A program made the translations under genes and the position numbers. The notes below the pieces were generated by a model. It saw nothing but the letters and a program-made list of their open reading frames with translations, ran no database searches and had not been told where the DNA came from. Below, piece after piece: positions 25,406 through 33,152 of a DNA stretch of 64,000 nucleotides (position 1 is its first letter; every line of letters begins with the position of its first letter). Origin of the DNA: Methylotenera versatilis 79 (GTDB lineage Bacteria > Pseudomonadota > Gammaproteobacteria > Burkholderiales > Methylophilaceae); NCBI RefSeq assembly GCF_000384375.1, contig NZ_ARVX01000001.1, positions 1,178,001-1,242,000 of the forward strand. The letters are read 5' to 3'.

Positions 25406-27400
25406 TTATGCACGTTTCTTGGACGTCCAGTAATTCAACCCAAAACCAACCACCACGATAATCAATACTGCAATCTGCGCAATCACGGTTTCTGCTGTTG
25501 GATGAATGCCTAATAGTGGAATGCGTGGCCCGATAATAGGCGTAACACCAATCCATCCAGCTTCTTGTAGTGCGATGCAGCCTTTGCCCATCAGAATCAC
25601 TGCTAATATCATCACTAAAATAGAAGTAATGGAGAAGAATTTTCCAATTGGCATTTTCGCGCTGGTACGCAGCAATGCCCAAGCGATAATGGCTAAAAGC
25701 AAAATGGCTGTTAAAAATCCAGCTAATAAACCACCGCCATTGCCATCTGCCGCCAGCGCAGAATAGAAAAGTACTGTTTCAAATACTTCGCGATAGACTG
25801 CGATAAATGACAGCGCGAATAACGCCCATGCAGAACGCTTAAACATTGCGGCGGATAGTTTTTCGTTAAGGTAAGCTTGCCATCTTCCCGCGCTGCTCTT
25901 TTGATGCATCCATAATCCGACGGTGAGTAAAACAATGGCGGCAAATACCGAGCCAGCGCCTTCGGTCACTTCTCTACTTGCGCCACTGATGGTAACTAAG
26001 TAAGTGGCGACTACCCAAGTTAAAGCGCCAGCAAATAATGCACTAATCCATCCTGAATGCACGTATCGCAGCACGTCAGGTCGCTGTGCTTTTTTCAAGA
26101 ATGCAATAATGCCTATAACGATTAATAGCGCCTCAACGCCTTCTCTTAGCAAAATAGTCAGCGCACCAATAAATGTTGTCATTGGATCGACTTGTTTTTT
26201 GCCTAATTCTTCATCGACATCTGCAAAAAGCCTATTCAGTTTCTCCGCAGCTGCTTCTACTTCTGAAACTGACCCCTTGGATATGGCAGAGCGATAAGCC
26301 AACATCGCGCCTTCAACGGCTATTAAGAGCGATTTATTACGCGCACCAATAACTGGCTCAAGCGGTTCAAAACCATCTAAATAGGCTGATAAGCCGAGTT
26401 TCATTGCTGTCGCTCGGTCGCCAGAATGTAGCGCAGCTAAACTTTCAGCTAAACGCAATCGCGATAAGGCAACACCCGATGGTTTAAGGTCAGACATTGA
26501 ATTTGTTGCAACCACATTTGGTTCGCTACGAAGATAAGCCGTAATGTCATGTGCATCTGTTGCTGGCATTTTTTCTGCAACGCTATCTTGCGTCAATGTG
26601 GTGACGGCTGCTAAGTCTGGAAAATGGCTTTTAATATCAGTCGATTCAGTCCATAGTTTTTTGCCGCGAGCGCGTGCCGCATCATCATATGACATGTTGC
26701 CTATAAAAAAAGCCAATGCCCAGCGATCATCATCTGTAAGCGTTGCAAAACTTGGCATTGAAGTGCCTTCAACACCTTGCGACACCACTTGGAATAGGGC
26801 CATTAAACTTCTTGAATGCGCGCGTTCTGCATCGGTAAATGCAATCGGTTTTGGCTCCAGATTTGCGGCTAACGGACCATTGCCATCACCTGTTGCGCCG
26901 TGACAGGTGGCACATTGTGCTTTATATAATATATTGCCTCTAGCAAGGCTAGGCGCTTGGTTTGGCGCCACAGTTATTGGGTAAGCAGCGATTAATTTTG
27001 TGTTGGCCAGATAAGCCAAGCGCTTAACATCCGCAGCATCTGCTTTAGCTACAACTGCCGCACGTAAATCGGCAATTGCAGCTGTAATCGCTTCTTTTGA
27101 GGCTCTAGCAGGTAAGGACTGTGACTGCACTGAGGCGTTATTGGTGAAGTCGAGCATTTCTGCATATTCGGCCTCACTGACGACCGTGCCTTTATTAACA
27201 GCACCGCCGTAATCAACGGCAACGTAATCAATTAACTGCCACAATTGTTTTGCGCCGTTATCTGACGCTACCGTATTTAATGACTGGGTATTTGCTGCAG
27301 ATGGTTCTGCAAATGATAATCCCGACGGCAATATGAAGCACAATAAAACCAGTAACAAACTCTTAAAATCAACTCTAAAATACATAGTAATCATTCTCAT
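25406..27400 (-). CDS. Cytochrome c-FTR1 fusion iron permease
   Basis: Up to 664 residues. A signal peptide is followed by a periplasmic part containing a cytochrome c domain with the heme motif CATCH near residue 161 and a likely axial Met in GTSMPSF. The C-terminal 280 residues form the FTR1 permease with REGVEALLIV and a second REVFE motif, both typical of Fe(II)-oxidising uptake. Such fusions are known in proteobacteria. Three Met codons crowd the start; the sixth codon ATG (27385) has GAGA 9 nt upstream and also gives a good signal peptide. A Fur-like box overlaps the start. Confidence 0.92.
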   Translation of the reverse strand: MRMITMYFRVDFKSLLLVLLCFILPSGLSFAEPSAANTQSLNTVASDNGAKQLWQLIDYVAVDYGGAVNKGTVVSEAEYAEMLDFTNNASVQSQSLPARASKEAITAAIADLRAAVVAKADAADVKRLAYLANTKLIAAYPITVAPNQAPSLARGNILYKAQCATCHGATGDGNGPLAANLEPKPIAFTDAERAHSRSLMALFQVVSQGVEGTSMPSFATLTDDDRWALAFFIGNMSYDDAARARGKKLWTESTDIKSHFPDLAAVTTLTQDSVAEKMPATDAHDITAYLRSEPNVVATNSMSDLKPSGVALSRLRLAESLAALHSGDRATAMKLGLSAYLDGFEPLEPVIGARNKSLLIAVEGAMLAYRSAISKGSVSEVEAAAEKLNRLFADVDEELGKKQVDPMTTFIGALTILLREGVEALLIVIGIIAFLKKAQRPDVLRYVHSGWISALFAGALTWVVATYLVTISGASREVTEGAGSVFAAIVLLTVGLWMHQKSSAGRWQAYLNEKLSAAMFKRSAWALFALSFIAVYREVFETVLFYSALAADGNGGGLLAGFLTAILLLAIIAWALLRTSAKMPIGKFFSITSILVMILAVILMGKGCIALQEAGWIGVTPIIGPRIPLLGIHPTAETVIAQIAVLIIVVVGFGLNYWTSKKRA

Positions 27401-27406
27401 TTAACT
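27386..27406 (-). promoter_or_regulatory. Fur-like box at FTR1 start
   Basis: The minus strand reads AAATGAGAATGATTACTATG across the start codons. TGAGAATGATT is close to half-site repeats of the Fur consensus (GATAATGATTATC). An iron permease is the expected target. The motif also encodes protein, so chance similarity is possible. Confidence 0.5.
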
Positions 27407-27521
27407 GGGTTGAACTATAGGTTGTAACACTCTGTATGTCAATCTGGGCATATCAATCTACGCTTGATTTTTCGCCAACTTAACACTCAATTTAGGCTAA
27501 AAAATCCGTGTTTTGGGATAT

Positions 27522-28091
27522 TTAGCTAAGCACATAAATATGCTCATACAGAATGTAGCAGCCGACACCTATCAACACAACACCACCAAATATTTCAGCA
27601 CGTTTGCCCACCATCACCCCCAGCACTCGACCTAACATAAAGCCGATTGTGACCATTGTGAAGGTTGCAAGTCCGATGGCTGCTGCCGTAAAAATAATAT
27701 TCACATTGATAAAAGCTAATCCCACACCAACAGCCATCGCATCGATGCTGGTAGCAAATGCCGTGATGGCTAAGACGATAAATGAATGTTGGTTAGGCTT
27801 TTCCTCAACAGATTCATCTTCCTTTAATCCCTCATAAATCATATGTAAACCGAGGATTAACAATAAGGTAAAAGCGACCCAATGATCCCACGCAGCAACA
27901 TATTGCGCTGCGCCACGACCAATTGCCCAGCCAAATAAAGGTGTTAATGTTTCAATGATGCCAAAGATAAGACCTGTACGTAAGGCTTCTGAAAGTTTAG
28001 GTTTTTTTAACGCAGCACCTTTGCCAATAGCAGCAGCAAAAGCGTCAGTAGACATAGCAAGCGCAAGAAGCGCAGTAGAAATGAAATTCAT
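27522..28091 (-). CDS. mntP: Manganese exporter MntP
   Basis: 189 residues from the ATG at 28091 (the open frame extends eight codons upstream to a TTG inside the leader hairpin). Six membrane helices in two repeats, with the acidic motifs [17 protein letters not shown] and [15 protein letters not shown] that mark the MntP/YebN family. It pumps Mn(II) out of the cytoplasm. A yybP-ykoY riboswitch lies directly upstream, which agrees with the call. Confidence 0.95.
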   Translation of the reverse strand: MNFISTALLALAMSTDAFAAAIGKGAALKKPKLSEALRTGLIFGIIETLTPLFGWAIGRGAAQYVAAWDHWVAFTLLLILGLHMIYEGLKEDESVEEKPNQHSFIVLAITAFATSIDAMAVGVGLAFINVNIIFTAAAIGLATFTMVTIGFMLGRVLGVMVGKRAEIFGGVVLIGVGCYILYEHIYVLS

Positions 28092-28104
28092 GGATAAATT
28101 TTCT

Positions 28105-28142
28105 AGTCGGGCCAAGAATAGTGAATGTCATCACGCCCGACT
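28105..28142 (-). promoter_or_regulatory. Expression-platform hairpin before mntP
   Basis: AGTCGGGC / GCCCGACT, an 8-bp GC-rich perfect stem around a 22-nt loop, between riboswitch and mntP start. No T-run follows on the minus strand (AGAAAATTT), so it may work on translation or be remodelled by the aptamer rather than being a plain terminator. Confidence 0.55.
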
Positions 28143-28149
28143 TATTATC

Positions 28150-28262
28150 GCGTTGACATCCATTAGTCTCGCCAACCGAAAACGGCTACTTGCACCACGA
28201 CCTAAGTCGATTATGTTGATACAAGCACTTCAGATAAGAAGTAGGCTACTCCCCAAGGGTTA
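28150..28262 (-). ncRNA. yybP-ykoY manganese riboswitch
   Basis: On the minus strand the leader carries the class hallmarks: CCTTGGGGAGTAGCC at the 5' side, GTATCAACAT in the variable arm, GTGGTGCAAGTAGCCG, and the closing GGCGAGACTAATGG. These are the conserved loops that bind Mn(II) in the yybP-ykoY family. The location upstream of mntP is the classical one (as in E. coli). Confidence 0.92.
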
Positions 28263-28267
28263 TTGTG

Positions 28268-28296
28268 ATTTTACCCGATGACGGAAAATTTCTAAA
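28268..28296 (-). promoter_or_regulatory. Promoter of the mntP riboswitch leader
   Basis: TTTAGA, a 17-bp spacer and TAAAAT on the minus strand, just after the ketoreductase stop. The predicted start of transcription falls at the 5' edge of the riboswitch, which supports the assignment. The -35 matches only 4 of 6. Confidence 0.5.
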
Positions 28297-28297
28297 G

Positions 28298-29017
28298 TTA
28301 AATCATGCCGCCATTGATAGAAATAATTTGGCCAGTAATGTAGGTTGCTTGATCTGAAACTAAAAAGCTCACTAAATCAGCGACTTCTGTTGGTGTGCCA
28401 GCGCGTTTCATCGGTACGATATTCGCAATCGCTTTGGCATCAAATGCGCCTTCGCTCATGCTGGTTTCAATAATGCCTGGTGCAACGGCGTTCACGGTAA
28501 TGCCTCGGCTGGCAATTTCTAATGATAGAGATTTAGTCGCGGCATTCAGCGCGCCTTTAGCGGCAGAGTAATTGGTTTGGCCACGATTACCCGTAATGGC
28601 GGCAACCGAGGATACATTCACGATACGTCCCCAGCGACTGCGTATCATCGGCATCATTAACGGTTGCGTGACGTTAAAAAATCCGTTCACTGAAACATCA
28701 ATCACCCGATGCCATTGGTCTGGGCGCATGCCAGGAAAGACGGCATCATCATGAATGCCAGCATTGTTTACCAAGATTTGAATCGGCTCATTTTCTACTA
28801 ATGGATTCAAAACAGCGGCGACTGCAGCACTATCTGTCACATCAAATTGCAATGCTTCTGCGCTACCGCCTGTTACGCTGATTTCTGCAACTAATTGTTG
28901 AGCTGCTGCAATATTCTGATTGGAATGAATATAGACATAGTAACCATCGGCTGCAAGACGACGGCTAATCGCAGCGCCTATTCCGCCGCTACCACCTGTG
29001 ACTAAAGCTCTTTTCAT
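28298..29017 (-). CDS. 3-oxoacyl-ACP reductase (ApeQ/FabG-like)
   Basis: 239 residues, short-chain dehydrogenase. Cofactor motif TGGSGGIGAA at the N-terminus, NNAG near 86, catalytic Ser in NVSSVAA and YSAAK near 150. In aryl polyene synthesis the reductase reduces each new beta-keto group. It is last in the minus-arm operon and lies 28 bp after the dehydratase gene. The mntP riboswitch leader starts about 36 bp past its stop. Confidence 0.92.
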   Translation of the reverse strand: MKRALVTGGSGGIGAAISRRLAADGYYVYIHSNQNIAAAQQLVAEISVTGGSAEALQFDVTDSAAVAAVLNPLVENEPIQILVNNAGIHDDAVFPGMRPDQWHRVIDVSVNGFFNVTQPLMMPMIRSRWGRIVNVSSVAAITGNRGQTNYSAAKGALNAATKSLSLEIASRGITVNAVAPGIIETSMSEGAFDAKAIANIVPMKRAGTPTEVADLVSFLVSDQATYITGQIISINGGMI

Positions 29018-29045
29018 ACTTTAACTTTCTGCCTGAATTAATGTG

Positions 29046-29531
29046 TTAAGTACCCGTAATGCCTGCAAGACTATCCGCATTTAATACCACCGTGGCACGT
29101 CCTTCTAGCAATACTTTGTTATTTGCAGACACGGTAAATTGATACAGCATATTGCTTTCACTCGCCATCACACAAACGGCGGTAAGAATTAAATCCTCTT
29201 TAATATCGTCCAGACGTGTGGCGGACATAGTGATGCCACGCACGCTGACCAAATAGCCAACTTTGGGTCTTTCGTTATTAGCGGGAGAAAGCTTATTAAT
29301 GGATGCCAATAATGAACCATGTACAGCCATCGCTTGTGCGGCATATTCAATACCGCATGCAATACCGAGTTTATCGTGAGCGCGTAACGGATTGTCTAGC
29401 GCGCGGTGGCTGTCGGCAAGACAAACGATTTTGTCTGTATCCCACGTCTGTACATTTTTTAATAAACACATGCTGCCCTGATGTGGAATATGGTCAGCAA
29501 TCCAGTCATGGTCTAACTCTTGGTTTAACAT
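29046..29531 (-). CDS. ApeP-like beta-hydroxyacyl-ACP dehydratase subunit
   Basis: 161 residues with a hot-dog-like pattern: DHDWIADHIPHQGSMCLL (the HxGxM-type active-site segment), IACGIEYAAQAMAVHGSL and a C-terminal beta region. ApeP proteins pair with ApeI as a heterodimeric dehydratase in aryl polyene synthesis, and an ApeI-like gene is present upstream in the same operon. It overlaps the preceding ketosynthase-like gene by 7 bp. Confidence 0.85.
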   Translation of the reverse strand: MLNQELDHDWIADHIPHQGSMCLLKNVQTWDTDKIVCLADSHRALDNPLRAHDKLGIACGIEYAAQAMAVHGSLLASINKLSPANNERPKVGYLVSVRGITMSATRLDDIKEDLILTAVCVMASESNMLYQFTVSANNKVLLEGRATVVLNADSLAGITGT

Positions 29532-30349
29532 GCACTAACCTCAACCGCTAAGCGCGTATCATCCAGATAATCCAATACCACGCGACGATTTGTTTGTTGA
29601 CTGAATTGTGGATTGCTCAGTTGAGCAATTGCCTGCAACAAAGGCAGGCCGCGTGCGGCGGGAATCGCTAATCGTAACGTTTCCAATGCGATATCATCGA
29701 ATTGATCAGCCTCGTCATGCGTGATACTGACTTTAATTTGAGCAATTGTTTTTGTACTTTTTTCTGGCGTAATGACTAATGCGATGCCGCAATTGTCTGG
29801 AATCGGTCTATTTGTAAACATCGGTTCAGGATATGGCGTATCACTTGACATTAAAATACAGCGCGTTTTATCGACCACCACTTGGGTTAAGGTGTCTAAC
29901 AAGCCAGCGCCAAAACTGGCATCAAACGCACAAAGCACCGATGAAGTCGCCATGGTTTCAGTGGCAATACTCCAGTAACCCGCGGCAGCGTTATGTACAG
30001 AGTTATGAAAACGCGTGGGTGAAATCTGCCGGTCTTCTGATGCCAGCATTTCGCAAATAGTATGGCAATTTATGCCATCACCATTAGAAAACGAAAATAC
30101 GCTGGGTAGATTTTCTGATTGCAAACCAGCGCTGGCGATTGCCTCAAGTGAAGTCGCCAGTGTTAATTTGACGATATCGCTGGCGCGCCTACGTTCCGCC
30201 GCGGGCAATAATTCAGGCGCAGGGATGATGGTTTTAGCGGATTGATACGCTTGTGATCCAGACAATATATCGCGACCACTTTGCCAGTTGGTGAAACCTG
30301 GACCAAGCAGACCAATGCCTTCAATATAAGCTGTCAGTTGAGTCGTCAT
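29525..30349 (-). CDS. Ketosynthase-like chain-length factor (ApeC-like)
   Basis: 274 residues, shorter than a full ketosynthase. It has the thiolase-fold pattern (GIGLLGPGFTNW, FHNSVHNAAAGYWSIA) but the usual active-site Cys position reads AFDASFGAGLL, and the catalytic His motifs are missing. This fits ApeC, the inactive partner of the elongating ketosynthase ApeO. It overlaps the ketosynthase stop by 1 bp, as expected for subunits made in equal amounts. Confidence 0.83.
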   Translation of the reverse strand: MTTQLTAYIEGIGLLGPGFTNWQSGRDILSGSQAYQSAKTIIPAPELLPAAERRRASDIVKLTLATSLEAIASAGLQSENLPSVFSFSNGDGINCHTICEMLASEDRQISPTRFHNSVHNAAAGYWSIATETMATSSVLCAFDASFGAGLLDTLTQVVVDKTRCILMSSDTPYPEPMFTNRPIPDNCGIALVITPEKSTKTIAQIKVSITHDEADQFDDIALETLRLAIPAARGLPLLQAIAQLSNPQFSQQTNRRVVLDYLDDTRLAVEVSAC

Positions 30350-31575
30350 TAGATACTCCTCTCAACTATGCTAAGTTCAATTGGCGCAAGCCCAAAAATC
30401 AGGCTGCAATTAGTGCCACCAAAACCAAATGAGTTGCTCATCACGCGCGTCAAAACTTGATTGCTATTTTTAAACTGATAATTCAGCTTAAGTAATGGGT
30501 CAACTTGAGTCGTATTCAATCCGCCAGGGATAAACGCATGTTGCAATGCCAACGCACAAATCACGGCTTCAACAGCACCTGCCGCGCCAAGCGTGTGGCC
30601 AGTCGCGCCTTTGCTAGAGCTGCACGGCGGCGTAGCGTCGCCAAAAACTGCAGTGACAGCTTTCGCTTCTGCGGCGTCATTACTTGGTGTGGCAGTGCCA
30701 TGTAGGTTAATGTAATCAATGTCTGCTGGTGATAAACCTGCGCTTTCTAACGCCTGTTGCATTGCCAACCGCGCACCTAATCCTTCGGGATGCGGTGATG
30801 ACATATGATAAGCATCGCTGGACTCACCAATACCTAGTAATAAAACTGCATCGGCCTGTGTGTTTGCATCTGGTCTTTCTAATAAAGCAAAAGCCGCTGC
30901 TTCGCCAATCGAAATGCCATCGCGTGCGCTGTCATAAGGCCGGCAGGCTTGTGTTGAAAGTAGACCCAAAGAATTAAAACCGTACAAAGTCGTTAAACAT
31001 AATGTATCGACACCGCCGACTACGGCTGCATCTATTAGGCCAGCTTCTATCATGCGCCGCGCGACACTAAACACTTTTGCGCTGGACGAGCAGGCGGAAG
31101 ATACGGCAACAGCGGGACCAGCCAGCTTGAAATACTGCCGTGTAAAATCGGCGACCGAATAGGTATTTTGAGATTTGCTATAAATAAAATCGGCAGGTAG
31201 TGCACCAGTCACAGGGTCGCGATTGCGAAAAGATAACTCGGTTTCCAAAATACCAGAAGTGCTGGTCCCAATAAATACGCCAATACGTTCGCGGCCATAT
31301 TTTTCTACGGTATGATTCACCGCATCGTTAAAACCATCTTGTTCTAAACCTAGCCGTGCCAAACGATTGTTTCGGCAATTGTAATCCGCCATATCTGCTG
31401 GCATTTTTACCGTATTTACAGCATTAACTTCACCAATAAAAGTGCTTAACTCTACGGTTTCAAAATCACAGGGTTTTAACGCTTTGCGACCTTGTTGTAA
31501 CGCTTCTAAGGTTTTCTGCAAGCCTTGCCCAATGCAACTTGTGGCAGTGAAATGTGAGAGTAATAAAGGTTTCAA
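30349..31575 (-). CDS. Beta-ketoacyl-ACP synthase (ApeO-like)
   Basis: 408 residues, a complete KAS I/II-type enzyme: nucleophile in VSSACSSSAK near 163, NLHGTATPSND and SSSKGATGHTLGAAG for the two His and the Lys. It should elongate the hydroxybenzoyl starter with malonyl units to build the polyene, with the ApeC-like partner downstream. It is the only active ketosynthase in the cluster; E. coli-type clusters also have ApeR. Confidence 0.92.
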   Translation of the reverse strand: MKPLLLSHFTATSCIGQGLQKTLEALQQGRKALKPCDFETVELSTFIGEVNAVNTVKMPADMADYNCRNNRLARLGLEQDGFNDAVNHTVEKYGRERIGVFIGTSTSGILETELSFRNRDPVTGALPADFIYSKSQNTYSVADFTRQYFKLAGPAVAVSSACSSSAKVFSVARRMIEAGLIDAAVVGGVDTLCLTTLYGFNSLGLLSTQACRPYDSARDGISIGEAAAFALLERPDANTQADAVLLLGIGESSDAYHMSSPHPEGLGARLAMQQALESAGLSPADIDYINLHGTATPSNDAAEAKAVTAVFGDATPPCSSSKGATGHTLGAAGAVEAVICALALQHAFIPGGLNTTQVDPLLKLNYQFKNSNQVLTRVMSNSFGFGGTNCSLIFGLAPIELSIVERSI

Positions 31576-31627
31576 TGCAGACCTCTTAATGCGCTAATAT
31601 TGTAGATTAACTTATGCATGATTGATT

Positions 31628-32455
31628 TCATAAGGCTGCATCTTGCAATGTCACAAAGTGCAAATTTTGCTTTTTGGCGGCTTGCAACAAAGCAGGCAAT
31701 ACCGCCAAAATAACTGGAATGTTGTCTTTTGTGCGGGCGGCATTGCCATCATGCAACAAAAGGATCGCACCTGCGCGTAAACCTGCCAGCAATTTTCTAC
31801 TCACTTTTTCAGCATCCGTTACTTGCGTATCAAAACCGCGCACTGACCAGCTTGCCAGCGTTAAATTTAAACGGCTCAATACTGGTTGTAGAAAAGGATT
31901 ACGCAAGCCAGCCGGCGCACGAAAAAACTTAGGCAGCATACCTGTAATATTGAATAAGGTCTGTTGTGCCGCTTCAATTTCGCGGCTGAATCCTGCAATT
32001 CCTAGCAACGAAAAATTGTGCCGATGTTGCTGGCTGTGGTTTTCTATTTTGTGTCCACGGCGCACAATCTCACGACATAATTCTGGCTGCTGTATTGCCT
32101 TATTGCCAATACAGAAAAATGTAGCCTTAACATCATAATCATCCAACATTTCCAGCACTTGTGGTGTTACAAGCGCATCAGGGCCATCATCAATCGTCAG
32201 TGCGATTTCGTTACGACTAATCGCCGCAATCGGTAAGTGCGTCCAGTTTGGCCCAAGCCAGTTGCTGCGCGGCCACAAGCCGACCGTTGCAATAATCAAA
32301 TGATTGAGAATAAAAACAGCTAACAGCCATGGCCAAAGATATGGAGTAACGAGTAAGCCAATCAATATAAGCACATGCAAAATGATGGATAGTTTAATCA
32401 GCCATGTGGAATGCCATAGCAATTGAATTTTTCTATGCATGGATTGCTTTAACAA
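31628..32455 (-). CDS. Membrane-anchored polysaccharide deacetylase (NodB)
   Basis: 275 residues. Two hydrophobic segments (about 22-65) anchor it to the inner membrane. The NodB domain has the metal triad: LTIDDGPD near 93, HSQQH near 138 and the RAPAG motif near 180, plus LLLHDG for the final His. It should remove N- or O-acetyl groups from a sugar. Such an enzyme is not part of the textbook aryl polyene set, but with the GT2 of the plus arm it suggests an amino-sugar decoration. It overlaps the hydrolase gene upstream by 23 bp. Confidence 0.87.
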   Translation of the reverse strand: MLKQSMHRKIQLLWHSTWLIKLSIILHVLILIGLLVTPYLWPWLLAVFILNHLIIATVGLWPRSNWLGPNWTHLPIAAISRNEIALTIDDGPDALVTPQVLEMLDDYDVKATFFCIGNKAIQQPELCREIVRRGHKIENHSQQHRHNFSLLGIAGFSREIEAAQQTLFNITGMLPKFFRAPAGLRNPFLQPVLSRLNLTLASWSVRGFDTQVTDAEKVSRKLLAGLRAGAILLLHDGNAARTKDNIPVILAVLPALLQAAKKQNLHFVTLQDAAL

Positions 32456-33152
32456 ATTGCGTTTTAGTCAGTGCTTGTTCACCGAAACGCGACTCTAAAA
32501 AATGACACCACAACTGTTGCCAAACAGGCCAAGTATGCTCACCACCGATTTTATTGACTCGATTTTCTGGCAAAGCTTGCGCCATCATCAAGTGCCCATC
32601 TGCAAAACGATCATCTTCGCCATAACCCAAATATACTTCAATATTCGTGGAATCTGTACACGTTTTTAGCCAACGCCAATTAGCTAATTCCGACTCATCA
32701 TCAGCAATCGACTCTGGCATCCAAGACTGAATACCGCCAGCCGAAGCGATTGTTTTAGTCGTTATGCGATTGCCAGGGTATGGTGCTAATAATAACAAGC
32801 CTGACAGTCGATTATCACAATGCTGCGCATAATGGTTGGCATAGTCGATAGCCACATAACCGCCTATGGAAATACCCGCCAGCCAGATACTTTTATAGCC
32901 TTTGTTGATTGCAGGCTGTATCAAATCACTGTGAATTTCAGTTAACGCAGCTCTATCCGCAATATGGCTAAACGACAATTCAGCCATGATTAAATCTATT
33001 GGCAAATCACGTTCTTGCACAGTGCGCACAAAGCCTTGTTCGATAAAATCTTCTGGCTGCTGATAAGCGCCTGGCAAAAGGATGATTAATGTATCAGCCT
33101 GTTCTGCAGATTGCTTTGAGTCAGTTTGTGCAAAATGGCTGAGATAACGCAT
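32433..33152 (-). CDS. Alpha/beta hydrolase, possible thioesterase
   Basis: 239 residues, alpha/beta-hydrolase fold with the nucleophile elbow GISIGG near 96, an Asp in YGEDDRF near 185 and the His in GGEHTW near 207. No signal peptide. No ApeK-like hot-dog thioesterase is seen in this cluster, so this enzyme could release the acyl chain; that is inference from context. It overlaps the exporter stop by 1 bp and the deacetylase by 23 bp. Confidence 0.75.
   Translation of the reverse strand: MRYLSHFAQTDSKQSAEQADTLIILLPGAYQQPEDFIEQGFVRTVQERDLPIDLIMAELSFSHIADRAALTEIHSDLIQPAINKGYKSIWLAGISIGGYVAIDYANHYAQHCDNRLSGLLLLAPYPGNRITTKTIASAGGIQSWMPESIADDESELANWRWLKTCTDSTNIEVYLGYGEDDRFADGHLMMAQALPENRVNKIGGEHTWPVWQQLWCHFLESRFGEQALTKTQFVKAIHA

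Noticed and set aside
27892-28115. TTG at 28115 as mntP start
   Set aside because: The extra eight codons lie in the stable riboswitch platform stem; the family begins at the ATG at 28091.
29525-30349. Truncated or broken ketosynthase pseudogene
   Set aside because: It lacks the catalytic Cys but keeps frame, start and operon overlap; short inactive partners (ApeC) are normal in these clusters.
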